This document shows, one piece after another, positions 44,564-53,542 of a stretch of 64,000 bases of DNA. The stretch's first letter is position 1, and each line of letters opens with the position of its first letter. The DNA is taken from assembly GCF_902833045.1 (NCBI RefSeq), contig NZ_CADFDU010000002.1, positions 1 through 64,000 of the forward strand, in the 5' to 3' direction. A program made the translations under genes and the position numbers. Below the pieces are notes generated by a model that was given only the letters and a program-made list of their open reading frames with translations, was not told where the DNA came from and did no database searches. The stretch comes from Burkholderia sp. BCC0322 (GTDB lineage: Bacteria > Pseudomonadota > Gammaproteobacteria > Burkholderiales > Burkholderiaceae).

Positions 44564-44980
44564 CTAGTCGAACGGATTCACCAGCCGGACTCCCGTCTTC
44601 TCGAAATCGCCGACGTTGCGGGTGACGACCGTCAGGTCGTTGATGAGCGCCGTTGCGGCAATCAGCTTGTCCAGCGCGTGCTCCGGATGCGGAGCACGCA
44701 GGTGGCCCCACAACTGGCCGACATCGATGTCGATCGGCAGGATGTTGGGCGCATAGTCGGACATGAGCGCGGCCAGCCAGGCATCGAGTGTCGACGCCTG
44801 CTGCGTATCGCCGCGGCGGCGGATCATCTCGACGCCGCGGCGTAGTTCGGAAACCGTCACGACGGACAGGTAGAGACTGCTGCCGTCGTTTCCGGCTTCA
44901 CGGAAGAACGCGCGCACCCCGCTGTTCGCGCGCTTGCCCTTCCTGATTTCGCTGATGACGTTCGTATCAATCAAAAACAC
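44564..44980 (-). CDS. PIN-domain toxin, VapC/FitB type
   Basis: 138 aa from a GTG at 44980 with GAGG upstream. PIN ribonuclease acidic residues are visible: Asp5 (LIDTNVISEIRKG), Glu45 (SELRRG), Asp104 (DKLIAATA) and Asp125 (NVGDF). Length and motifs match FitB. The start overlaps the antitoxin stop by 14 bases, so the two are co-translated. Expected to cleave RNA when free of antitoxin. Confidence 0.92.
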   Translation of the reverse strand: MFLIDTNVISEIRKGKRANSGVRAFFREAGNDGSSLYLSVVTVSELRRGVEMIRRRGDTQQASTLDAWLAALMSDYAPNILPIDIDVGQLWGHLRAPHPEHALDKLIAATALINDLTVVTRNVGDFEKTGVRLVNPFD

Positions 44981-45203
44981 GCCTGACCTCGCCGGAATCC
45001 TGAACACGTTGGAAATCCGCGTCTTCGCCAACATCGGGCATGCTCATCAGCACTTGCGCAAATGTCCTTCGCTTCGGCCGGCCGAGTGCATCGGCCAGAA
45101 TGGCTCGATGTTCGGCCTCGGCACTCCTGCCATTTGCCGCAGCCTGCTCTCGCAGGCTCTGAACGATACTGTCATCCACGTTACGCACCAGAAGATTTGC
45201 CAT
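44967..45203 (-). CDS. FitA/VapB-type antitoxin
   Basis: 78 aa from ATG 45203 behind GGAGGG. The N-terminal ribbon-helix-helix is typical of FitA: NLLVRNVDDSIVQSLREQAA, then NGRSAEAEHRAILADAL. The C-terminal tail would wrap the toxin. It should also repress its own promoter, just upstream. Part of the insertion hotspot between hsaC and fadD3. Confidence 0.92.
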   Translation of the reverse strand: MANLLVRNVDDSIVQSLREQAAANGRSAEAEHRAILADALGRPKRRTFAQVLMSMPDVGEDADFQRVQDSGEVRRVFD

Positions 45204-45609
45204 AGGTCCCTCCATCCAGGTTGCTATCAATGATAGCGCCATGACGGTGAATTGCAAGCATTGCTATCATCGTCACGAATGGATGGAAGACGAGGGTTGG
45301 CGTCGGCCAACGGCAGCAGCCAGCATGAATCCACCCGGCTTCCGCCGCTCGCCCGACACGTCGAACTGCTGTCCGCAAGGTAAGGCAGATCGGAACGACG
45401 TAAAAGACGGCCGAACGGCTATTCGCAGACAGGCGGCACGCGTGGACCCGCGCAGGGCGGCGTCATTCATCGCTTCCGCGTCGATCACGCAACGCAGCCC
45501 CCATCCGTCGACGCATTCGGGATCGCAGGCAACCGTTGTCAAACCCCTAACCCTTGTCGGCAAATATCGACACTAGCCCGGCCCGCACGCACAACGGCAA
45601 CCCGACCAC
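45204..45609. other. 406-base gene-free stretch upstream of the toxin-antitoxin pair
   Basis: It contains the antitoxin promoter and the 3' side of the outer-membrane protein gene. No further gene or obvious repeat was seen; frames here are short and lack ribosome sites. Confidence 0.45.
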
Positions 45610-46269
45610 TCAGAACCGATACGAAATCCCGATCTGCAACACCGGGTACCACCGATAGCGCGACATCACCTGCCGCAGCGAATCCAGCCCGCTCGTGGCA
45701 AGGATCTGGCTCTTCGCCGGTCCGGCCGCGGCCGCGAGTTCCGGCGACAGCGTGTACGAACATTTCGGTATCCCGTACGCCACGCCGAGGTCGGCGACGA
45801 ATCCCAGCCCCTTCGACGCCGGCCGATGCCCGTAGCCGATCCCGACATACGGCATCACGGCCGGATAGCGCGCTTCCGCCACCGCGTACATCCCCGGCAT
45901 CGCCGGATAGCGCTTGCCGCCGAACACGTAAGTCCCATTGGTCGGCACCGATACGCCGCGCAGTTCGTCGTCGCTGAAACGCAGGCCGAGCGTCGCGCGG
46001 AAGCCGCTGCCGCGCCACGGAAAGATGTCCGCGTACAGGCCACCCTGGCGCAGTTTCAGGTCGTCCTGATAGCGATTGCCGGCCACCGTGAAGTCATGCG
46101 AAAGATCGATCGCATTGAAGTCCGCATGCGCACCCAGCATCGAATTGAAGCTCACGGCCGCGCCGATGCCGACGCCCTGCGTGCCACCCTGCAGGTAGAT
46201 CTCCTGCGCGTGCGCGCTCGCGGCGCACATCACCGCCACCGCTGCCCATTGGTTCGCCGTCATTTTCAC
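45610..46269 (-). CDS. hypothetical outer-membrane beta-barrel protein (219 aa)
   Basis: The start is GTG at 46269, with GGAGG six bases upstream; this adds two residues to the ATG at 46263. A short signal peptide ends at SAHAQ. The mature protein has alternating hydrophobic strands and a terminal Phe (QIGISYRF), as in OmpW-like or surface-antigen barrels. A Cys in the GIPKCSYTL loop is notable. Function unknown; adjacent genes give no clue. Confidence 0.7.
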   Translation of the reverse strand: MKMTANQWAAVAVMCAASAHAQEIYLQGGTQGVGIGAAVSFNSMLGAHADFNAIDLSHDFTVAGNRYQDDLKLRQGGLYADIFPWRGSGFRATLGLRFSDDELRGVSVPTNGTYVFGGKRYPAMPGMYAVAEARYPAVMPYVGIGYGHRPASKGLGFVADLGVAYGIPKCSYTLSPELAAAAGPAKSQILATSGLDSLRQVMSRYRWYPVLQIGISYRF

Positions 46270-46997
46270 GGGCGCCTCCCCCGACTTGTGCCGGGCGCGC
46301 CTCGCCAACGCATGCGGCCTGCGCCGCGCTGCGTGATGCGAGCCCCGACACGACACCTTGCAAGCACGCTTGCTGTTCGACGGATCGGGAACACGTTGCC
46401 CGGTGCGCATCGCCGATACGACATGCGCAGCGCAAGCGCCGCAACATACGGCACCCGCGGCCCGATCCGATTCCCCGTTTCTATCGATGTCGTTGCATGC
46501 CGCGGATGCGCTCATCGTTGTTGCGACATTCGTTTGCGCCAGCGGCACCGGGTCAACCGCAAAGCGCGTGCCATGCGGCGCAAACCGAAGCGGGACAAGC
46601 GTCACCGTCACACACAGGCGGTCACGACGGTCGCAATCCGGGGGAAATGTTTCAGGAACGTATCCGCATTCGGCGGGACACGCGGGAACACGCGATTTGA
46701 TCTATCGCGCATCGAGATCGGAACGCATGCCGAACTAGGCTGGAAAGCCGTCAGCGCGTGCAAGTCGTCGTTGCAGTCAATCGAGTCGGGCGAGGCACAT
46801 TGACGAAACGTTGCAAAACTTCGACCTCGCGCCGGGTGCACGCGATGCGGATGCGCAATCGTGCGTGACGAGACAGGGTGAACACCGATGCGTGCGCATG
46901 CATCTTGCCGGTGTCGCGCACGGAAGCGATACGCGAGCCGATCGGCAAACCGGCCAGCGTCGTCGACGCGCTGGAGAAGGGGGATAGGCAGGCTCTG
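46270..46997. other. 728-base region without a supported gene
   Basis: Frames on both strands are short, lack ribosome sites and are low in complexity. Part of it may be decayed coding sequence left by the event that truncated the SDR gene at 46998, but I cannot identify any family. Confidence 0.4.
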
Positions 46998-47174
46998 TCA
47001 GCGACCGGGGCAACCGACGTCTCGCGCGACACGCTCGGCCACGTCGGCCTTGCTGCGGTACCCCACCGCGACCGGCACGCCGGCGCGCGTAAATTCGAGC
47101 GCGACACCCTGCCCGATCCCGCCGCTGCCGCCGAACACCAGCACCGCGCCCTGCGGAAACCCGTTGTCGTTCAT
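46998..47174 (-). pseudogene. SDR family oxidoreductase, 5' stub
   Basis: From ATG 47174 the frame encodes an N-terminal SDR nucleotide-binding segment (GAVLVFGGSGGIGQGVALEF, then VPVAVGYRSKADVAERVAR) and stops after 58 residues at 46998. No continuation of the SDR fold is found in any frame downstream, so the gene was truncated by deletion or replacement. It lies 32 bases after fadD3 in the same direction. A working copy would have been a ~250-aa dehydrogenase of the steroid operon. Confidence 0.75.
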
Positions 47175-47206
47175 GCGTTCATCCCGTCCGTGTGTCGCGG
47201 CGCCGC

Positions 47207-48793
47207 TCAGGCCGCCGCCTCGCTCCCCGCCCGCAGGCGGTACTTCAGCACCTTCCCCGCGGCACTCGTCGGCAGTTGCGCGACGAACGTGAAATGCCGC
47301 GGCACCTTGTAGTTCGCCATGTTGCGGCGCGCCCAGTCGTTCAGTTCGTCGGCGTCCGCATGCGCGCCCGGCCGCAGGACGACATACGCGTGCCCGACTT
47401 CACCGAGTCGCGTATCGGGCACGCCGACCAGCGCAACCTGCGCAATCGCCGGATGTGCGGCGAGCAGCCGCTCGATCTCGGCCGGATAGCAGTTGAAGCC
47501 GCCGACGATGAACATGTCCTTGATACGGTCGGTGATCTTCAGGTTGCCGTTCGCATCGACGCAGCCGAGATCGCCCGTATGCAGCCAGCCATCGGCATCG
47601 ACGGTCTCGCGCGTCGCGTCCGGCTGGTTGAAGTAGCCGCGCATCACGTTGTAGCCGCGCACCCAGATCTCGCCGGTCTCGCCCGGCCCGAGCGGCGCGC
47701 CGTCCGGCCCCGCGATGCGCAGCTCGACATCCGGCATCGGCCGGCCGGACGTATAGGCAACCGTCTGGGCATCGTCGCCCTGACGGCACAGCGTCGCGAA
47801 ACCGCACGATTCGGTCAGCCCGTAGCCGGTCAGCACCGTCTCGAAGCCGAGCTCCGCGCGCATCCGCTCGATCAGGCTCGGCGCGATCGCCGCCGCGCCC
47901 GTCACCGCGATCCGCAGCGACGACAGGTCGCGCGTCGCGCGATCGGGGGCGTCGAGCAGCGCGTAGTACAGCGTCGGCGGGCCGGGCAGCACCGACACGC
48001 GATCGTCGGCGACGCGCCGCAGCACGTCGTCCGGCTGGAACACGAGATGCGGCAGCACGGTCGCGCCGCTCGACAGCGCGGCGAGCCAGCCGGCCTTGTA
48101 GCCGAACGTGTGGAAGAACGGATTGACGATCAGGTAGCGGTCGTCGTGGCGCACGCCCGCGATCGCCGCCCACGCCTGCGCGGCGCGCAGGTTCTGGCCG
48201 TGCGCGGTCATCACGCCCTTCGGGCGGCCGGTCGTGCCGGACGTGAACATCAGGTCCATCACTGTGTCGGGCGTCACCTGCGCCTCGCGTTCGCGCACCG
48301 CGGCCAGCGGCACCTCGGCGCCGCGCGCGAGGAACGCGTTCCAGGTCTCGTCGCGCGCACCGGGCGGCGGCTCGCCGTCGAACACGATGACGCGCTCGAG
48401 CGTCGCGGGCCGGTGCGGCGCGAGCATGGCCGGATAGGATTCGCCGAGGAAGGTGCCGCAGCAGAACAGCAGCCGTGCGCCGCCGTCGTGCAGGATGCCG
48501 CCCACCTCCATCCCCTTCATTCGCGTATTGACCGGCACGAGGATCGCGCCGACGGTGTGGATCGCCAGCGCCGCGACGATCCATTGCGGCAGGTTCGGCG
48601 CCCACACCGCGACGCGGTCGCCGGCCGCGATGCCGCTCGCGAGCAGCGCGCGGGCCGCGTCGAGGCGCGCCGCGTCGAGCCCCGCGTAGGTCAGCCGGCC
48701 ATGCTCCGACTCGATCGCCGGATGCGCGCCGTGTTGCATGGCTGCCCGTGCGATCAGCGCGGGCGTGGTCAGGATTTCGTTGTCCATCGTCAT
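47207..48793 (-). CDS. fadD3: HIP-CoA ligase
   Basis: 528 aa AMP-forming acyl-CoA synthetase. AMP-binding P-loop-like motif TSGTTGRPKG at about 184-193; further signatures TGYGLTESCG, TGDLG and the C-terminal lysine in SAAGKVLKYRLR. FadD3 activates HIP, the C/D-ring acid released by HsaD. It is downstream of kshB, hsaB, kstD and hsaA in one direction, 39 bases from kshB. Generic fatty-acid ligase is the alternative, but context favours FadD3. Confidence 0.86.
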   Translation of the reverse strand: MTMDNEILTTPALIARAAMQHGAHPAIESEHGRLTYAGLDAARLDAARALLASGIAAGDRVAVWAPNLPQWIVAALAIHTVGAILVPVNTRMKGMEVGGILHDGGARLLFCCGTFLGESYPAMLAPHRPATLERVIVFDGEPPPGARDETWNAFLARGAEVPLAAVREREAQVTPDTVMDLMFTSGTTGRPKGVMTAHGQNLRAAQAWAAIAGVRHDDRYLIVNPFFHTFGYKAGWLAALSSGATVLPHLVFQPDDVLRRVADDRVSVLPGPPTLYYALLDAPDRATRDLSSLRIAVTGAAAIAPSLIERMRAELGFETVLTGYGLTESCGFATLCRQGDDAQTVAYTSGRPMPDVELRIAGPDGAPLGPGETGEIWVRGYNVMRGYFNQPDATRETVDADGWLHTGDLGCVDANGNLKITDRIKDMFIVGGFNCYPAEIERLLAAHPAIAQVALVGVPDTRLGEVGHAYVVLRPGAHADADELNDWARRNMANYKVPRHFTFVAQLPTSAAGKVLKYRLRAGSEAAA

Positions 48794-48832
48794 CGATCAG
48801 GGTGGCCGCGCGCGCCACCGGCGCGCCACGGC

Positions 48833-49882
48833 TCAGTCGGGAAACACCACGCGCAGCGCGTCGCTCGCGGGGCGGGCGCAGCAGGCGAGCGTCCAGCCGG
48901 CCGCGATCTCGTCGTCGTCGAGCACGTGGTTGCTGTCGAGCGCGACCTCGCCGCGCTCGATCCGGCACATGCACGCGCCGCATTGCCCCATCCGGCAGGA
49001 ATTCGGCGCCGGCACGCCCGCGCGCAGCATCGCGTCGAGCAGCGTTTCGCCGGGCGCGCTGTCGAACGCGAACGCTTCGCCGTCGAGCACCATCTCGATC
49101 GCCGCGACGTCGCCCGACGCCGCGGCCGCCGCTGTGCCCGACGCAGCCGTCTCGGCAGCCTGCGCCGGCGCATCGGGCAGCGACGCGAAACGCTCGACGT
49201 GCACGCGGGCCCGTGGCAACCCGAGGCCGAGCATCGCGGCCAGCGCGTTCTCCATGAACAGCGCGGGCCCGCAGATGAACGTCTCCTGCTGACTGAACGG
49301 CCGTGCGAGTTCCTCGAGATGGCGCTGCTGCGGGATGCCCTGCACGCTGTCGAGCCAGTGGATCACGCGCACGCGGCCCGGATGGCGCTGCGCGAGCTGC
49401 CGCAGTTCGTCGCGGAAAATCACCGAGCGTTCGTCGCGGTTCGCATAGATCAGCGTCAGCATCCCGCGTCCGTGCACGAGCGCCGATTTCAGGATCGACA
49501 GCACGGGCGTGATGCCGCTGCCGCCCGCGAACAGCAGCAGGTCGCCGTCGAGCGTGCGCGGCGTAAACACGCCGGCCGGCGGCAGCACGTCGAGCGCGTC
49601 GCCCGCCTTCACGCGCTCGCACAGCCAGTTCGACGCGCGGCCGTCGCGCACCCGCTTGACGGTGATCTTCGGCGCGGCGTCGATGCCCGGCGCGCTCGAC
49701 AGCGAATAGCAGCGCGCGACGGTCGCGTCCGTGCACGGCACGTTCAGCGTCAGGAACTGACCGGGCCGGTACGCGAATGCGTCGCGCAACGCGGCCGGCA
49801 CGTCGAACACGAACGAGCACGCGTCGTCGCTTTCGGCAATCACTTCGGCAACGGTCAGCCGATGGAAGCGCGAATCGCTCAT
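48833..49882 (-). CDS. kshB: 3-ketosteroid 9-alpha-hydroxylase reductase component
   Basis: 349 aa. FAD motif RCYS (57-60), NAD motif GGSGITP (120-126) and a C-terminal plant-type [2Fe-2S] domain with Cys296, Cys301, Cys304 and Cys334/335. It transfers NADH electrons to KshA. A 60-residue alanine-rich linker (about 235-260) separates the domains, slightly longer than usual. It is 15 bases downstream of hsaB. The oxygenase gene kshA is 25 kb away. Confidence 0.9.
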   Translation of the reverse strand: MSDSRFHRLTVAEVIAESDDACSFVFDVPAALRDAFAYRPGQFLTLNVPCTDATVARCYSLSSAPGIDAAPKITVKRVRDGRASNWLCERVKAGDALDVLPPAGVFTPRTLDGDLLLFAGGSGITPVLSILKSALVHGRGMLTLIYANRDERSVIFRDELRQLAQRHPGRVRVIHWLDSVQGIPQQRHLEELARPFSQQETFICGPALFMENALAAMLGLGLPRARVHVERFASLPDAPAQAAETAASGTAAAAASGDVAAIEMVLDGEAFAFDSAPGETLLDAMLRAGVPAPNSCRMGQCGACMCRIERGEVALDSNHVLDDDEIAAGWTLACCARPASDALRVVFPD

Positions 49883-49897
49883 GGCCGGCTCCTCACG

Positions 49898-50416
49898 TCA
49901 CGCGGCCGCACGGGCCACCGGCGCGCCGGGCGTCGTGTAGGCGCCGTCGAGATAGACGAGCGGATCGACGTCGCCGCTCATCAGCACCTCGCGAATGCGC
50001 CCGATGAACACCGTGTGCGTGCCGTATTCGAAGCGGCCGTCCTGTTCGCACACGAGGCTCGCCTGTGCGTCGCGCAGATACGGCACGCCGTGCGGCGACG
50101 TGTGCCAGTCGCCGGTCGTGAAGCGCGCCTCGCCCTTCAGGCGGCCGCTGCAGTCGATCGCGATCCCTTCGTGGGCCGCCGACAACACGTTCACGCAGAA
50201 CCCCGCGCCCGCGTCGAGCGGCGGGTACAGCGACGCGCTGCGGTTGATGCAGATCAACAGCGAAGGCGGATCGGTCGACAGCGAATCGACCGCCGTCGCG
50301 GACATCGAGTAGCGCCGGCCGTCGTGCGCACTGCTGATGACCGTGACGGAGCGCGCGAGGCGGCGCATCGCGAGCAGCATGTCGGTGCGCAGCGGATGGG
50401 GGGTGAGGTCGCTCAT
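49898..50416 (-). CDS. hsaB: flavin reductase of 3-HSA hydroxylase
   Basis: 172 aa flavin reductase-like FMN-binding split barrel: ARSVTVISSAHDGRRYSMSA, then SLSTDPPSLLICINRSASLY and GEARFTTGDWHTSPHGVPYL. It supplies reduced FMN to HsaA, which hydroxylates the phenolic ring of 3-HSA. Its start overlaps the kstD stop by four bases. Context and size make HsaB much more likely than a generic flavin reductase. Confidence 0.86.
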   Translation of the reverse strand: MSDLTPHPLRTDMLLAMRRLARSVTVISSAHDGRRYSMSATAVDSLSTDPPSLLICINRSASLYPPLDAGAGFCVNVLSAAHEGIAIDCSGRLKGEARFTTGDWHTSPHGVPYLRDAQASLVCEQDGRFEYGTHTVFIGRIREVLMSGDVDPLVYLDGAYTTPGAPVARAAA

Positions 50417-52173
50417 GGTCGGACTCCGTCAAGTTCTGTCGTGGATGGCCGGGCGGGCGGGCCGCCGGCGTCAGCTGCGCGAGCAGCCAGGTGGTCGGCG
50501 GCGAGATACCCGAAGGTCATCGCCGGGCCGAGCGTCGAGCCCGCGCCGGGGTAGCTCGCGCCCATCATCGATGCGCTGGTGTTGCCGATCGCATAGAGGC
50601 CGTCGATCGGCTCGCCGTCGGCGCGCAGCACGCGGGCGTGCACGTCGGTGACGAGCCCGCCCTTCGTGCCGATGTCGCCCGCGTCGATCCGCACCGCGTA
50701 GAACGGCGCCTGGTCGACCGGCCCGAGGCACGGGTTCGGCTTGTTCCGCGGATCGCCGTAGTACGTGTCGAACAGGTTGTCGCCCTTGCCGAATGCCTCG
50801 TCGATCCCGGTGGCCGCGTAGCGCGCCATGTCGCGCAGCGTGTCATGCAGGCCGGCCGCATCGACGCCGATGCGAGCGGCCAGCGCGTCGACCGTGTCGG
50901 CCTTCACGATCACGTCGCGGAACGCGGCCGGAATCCGCGAATCGGGCATCATCGACGCCGGCATGATCGGCCCGCACGGGTATTGGCGGCGAAACCGCGC
51001 GTCGAACACCATCCATGCCGGCACGCTCGCGCCGGTGCGCGCATGGTCGCGATACATCGCCGGCACGAATTCGGAATACGGCGCGGCTTCGTTGACGAAA
51101 CGCTTGCCGAGGCCGTTCACGATCACGCAGCCCGGCAGGTTGCGTTCGACGAACAGCGCGCGCTGCTTCTCCTCCCCCGCGACACCGACCGTCGGCGCGC
51201 CCCACACGTGCTCCATCAGCGCCAGCGCGCCGCCGAGCCGGTGGCCTTCGGCGATCGCGTCGCCGGTGTTGGCGGGCGGCGTCGCGCTCCACTGCGCCTG
51301 CGTCGGCTGCGGCAGGTAGCGCTCGCGCATCGGCTGGTTGCGCTCGAAGCCGCCCGCGCCGAGGATCACGCCGCGCCGCGCGGCGATCGTCACGGGCTGC
51401 CCGAAGCGCTGCGCGCGCACGCCCGTCACGCGGCCGTCCGCATCGAGCAGGTCGCGCATCGGCGTATCGAGCCACACGGGTACGTTGCGATCGAGCAGCG
51501 CACGGCGCAGCCCGCCGATCAGCGCGTTGCCGAGCGTCAGGCGCCGGTCGCGCCGCGTGCGGCGGCGCATCCCGACATCGAGCCAGTAGCGGCCGAACTG
51601 CGCGATCGCGAGCTTCATGAAGCCGGGGCCGCGCGAGAACAGCGTGTGCGCCTCCTTCGACGTCACTGCCACGCGCCCGCCGATCAGCGTGCCGGGCGAC
51701 GCCGGCCGCAGCCGGTCGAATTCGTCGCCGAGCAGCCCGCCGTCGAACGGCAGCGGATCGAGCGCGCGGTAGCCCGGCATCGCGCCCGGCACCTTCTGGA
51801 AATAGTCCGCGTACTTCGGCAGCGACTGGTAACGCACCGGCGTCTTCGATTCCAGGTAGCGCAGCATCTCCGGCGCGCGGTCGAGATACGTGTCGATTTT
51901 CTCGCGCGTCGATTCGCCGGCCACGCAGGCTGCGATATAACCGCGCGCGGCCTCGCGCGAATCGGTCGCGCCGAGCTCGGCGATATGGTGATTGCACGGC
52001 ACCCAGATGCCGCCGCCCGAGACGGCCGACGTGCCGCCGTACAGCGCCGTCTTCTCGATCACGACGACGGACAGGCCGCGGTCGGCCGCGCGGCACGCGG
52101 CGAGCAGCGCGCCCGCGCCCGAACCGACGACCACCACGTCGAACACGTATTGCGGTGCTTGCGGGTCGTTCAT
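50413..52173 (-). CDS. kstD: 3-ketosteroid delta1-dehydrogenase
   Basis: 586 aa from ATG 52173 behind GAGG. FAD-binding GSGAG at 17-21, the KstD-type EKTALYGGTSAVSGGGIWVP, and C-terminal YPGAGSTLGPAMTFGYLAAD are diagnostic. It introduces the 1,2-double bond in ring A, without which KshA's product does not fragment. It is 10 bases after hsaA and overlaps hsaB. Length is slightly longer than the ~560-aa norm. Confidence 0.92.
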   Translation of the reverse strand: MNDPQAPQYVFDVVVVGSGAGALLAACRAADRGLSVVVIEKTALYGGTSAVSGGGIWVPCNHHIAELGATDSREAARGYIAACVAGESTREKIDTYLDRAPEMLRYLESKTPVRYQSLPKYADYFQKVPGAMPGYRALDPLPFDGGLLGDEFDRLRPASPGTLIGGRVAVTSKEAHTLFSRGPGFMKLAIAQFGRYWLDVGMRRRTRRDRRLTLGNALIGGLRRALLDRNVPVWLDTPMRDLLDADGRVTGVRAQRFGQPVTIAARRGVILGAGGFERNQPMRERYLPQPTQAQWSATPPANTGDAIAEGHRLGGALALMEHVWGAPTVGVAGEEKQRALFVERNLPGCVIVNGLGKRFVNEAAPYSEFVPAMYRDHARTGASVPAWMVFDARFRRQYPCGPIMPASMMPDSRIPAAFRDVIVKADTVDALAARIGVDAAGLHDTLRDMARYAATGIDEAFGKGDNLFDTYYGDPRNKPNPCLGPVDQAPFYAVRIDAGDIGTKGGLVTDVHARVLRADGEPIDGLYAIGNTSASMMGASYPGAGSTLGPAMTFGYLAADHLAARAADAGGPPARPSTTELDGVRP

Positions 52174-52183
52174 CGCGGCCTCG

Positions 52184-53377
52184 TCAGATGAAGAAGTCGG
52201 TGTTCTCGCGGCCGAGCAACACGGCGCCGAGGTTCTGGCCGAAGCGGTCCACGTTGTTCGCGTAGTGCGCGCGGGCCGCGTGCAGGTCGAGGAAGCGGCG
52301 CACCAGCGGATTGCGGTGATAGATGCCATTGCCGCCCGCGTAGCGCAGCAGCGCGTTCGCGGCCTGCGCGCAGCGCTCCGCGACCTGCGCGGACTGGTAC
52401 CGGAAATGCACGCGGCGCCCGATCGACACGGCGGGACCGCCGGTGACCGACGCCATCAGTTCCGCGAAATTGCGCTTGAGCAGCACCGTCATCTCGTCGA
52501 TCGCGACCGCCGCGTTCGCGCACGCGTTCTGCGCGCCCGGATCGTCGGACGTCTTCGCGCCGCTGTTGGCCGACACGCGCGTCGCCGCATAGCCGGTGAA
52601 ATCGTCGAGTGCGCCCTGCAGCGCGCCGATGCACGACGTGCACACCGCACGCACGAAGATCTGCGCGAACGGCAGCTTGAACAGCGGCGCGTCGTTGACG
52701 GCGAGGCCCGGGCTCGTGCCCATCATCCCGTCGATCGCCTTGTGCGTGCGGTACGCGGGCACGAACACGTCGTCGACGACGATGTCGTGGCTGCCCGTCG
52801 CGCGCAGGCCGAGCACGTCCCAGTCCTGCCGGATCCGGTAGTCGGATTTCGGCAGCAGGAAGGTGCGGTATTCGGGCGGCTGGCCGGCTTCGGCAGGCGG
52901 CACCAGCGCGCCAAGGAACACCCATTCGCACAGTTCGCTGCCGCTCGAGAATTTCCAGTGGCCCGACAGACGGAAGCCGCCGTCGACCGGCGTCACGCGG
53001 CCGACCGGCATGTAGGTCGACGCGATCAGCGTCGCCGGTTCGTTGCCCCACACATCCTGCTGCGCGCGCTCGTCGAACAGCGCGAGCTGCCAGTTGTGCA
53101 CGCCGACGACGCCGTACACCCAGGCGGTCGACATGCAGCCGCGCGCGAGCGCCATCTGGATGTCGAAGAAGACTTGCGGATCGAGCTCGTAGCCGCCGTA
53201 GCGCTTCGGCTGCAGCACCTTGAAGAAGCCGGCGGCCTGCATGTCGGCGATCGTCTCGGCCGGGATGCGGCCCTGCGCTTCCGCCTGCGCGGCGCGGCCG
53301 GCCAGCGTCGGCGCCAGTGCCTCGGCCCGGGCGATCAGCGTGGCGGCCAGTGCGTTCGAATCGTTGTCGCGATGCAC
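52184..53377 (-). CDS. hsaA: 3-HSA hydroxylase, oxygenase component
   Basis: 397 aa from a GTG at 53377 with AGGAGA upstream, the standard HsaA length. ACAD-fold flavin monooxygenase: GFFKVLQPKRYGGYELDPQV, ALARGCMSTAWVYGVVGVHN, GHWKFSSGSELCEWVFLGAL and the end GAVLLGRENTDFFI. It uses FMNH2 from HsaB to hydroxylate 3-HSA at C4. First gene of the second minus-strand steroid operon ending with fadD3. Confidence 0.9.
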   Translation of the reverse strand: MHRDNDSNALAATLIARAEALAPTLAGRAAQAEAQGRIPAETIADMQAAGFFKVLQPKRYGGYELDPQVFFDIQMALARGCMSTAWVYGVVGVHNWQLALFDERAQQDVWGNEPATLIASTYMPVGRVTPVDGGFRLSGHWKFSSGSELCEWVFLGALVPPAEAGQPPEYRTFLLPKSDYRIRQDWDVLGLRATGSHDIVVDDVFVPAYRTHKAIDGMMGTSPGLAVNDAPLFKLPFAQIFVRAVCTSCIGALQGALDDFTGYAATRVSANSGAKTSDDPGAQNACANAAVAIDEMTVLLKRNFAELMASVTGGPAVSIGRRVHFRYQSAQVAERCAQAANALLRYAGGNGIYHRNPLVRRFLDLHAARAHYANNVDRFGQNLGAVLLGRENTDFFI

Positions 53378-53542
53378 GAATGTCTCCTGTGAAACGGGGC
53401 GTGCGCCGCGGCGCCTGCCCTGCTCTCGTTCATGGTTGTTCTGCGCGGCCTGGCCGCGGGCAATGCTCGCCACCGTCGATGGTCGGCGTCGCGCGGCCGC
53501 GCCGCATCGTCCGAAGGGACGACGGGCGTGGCCCGACCCGCC

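Noticed and set aside
46358-46738. 126-aa plus-strand frame in the gap upstream of the outer-membrane protein gene
   Set aside because: No ribosome site, no domain, and composition like a shadow frame.
47192-50554. 1120-aa plus-strand open frame
   Set aside because: Arg/Ala/His-rich shadow of fadD3, kshB and hsaB, typical of GC-rich DNA; the opposite-strand genes have clear motifs.
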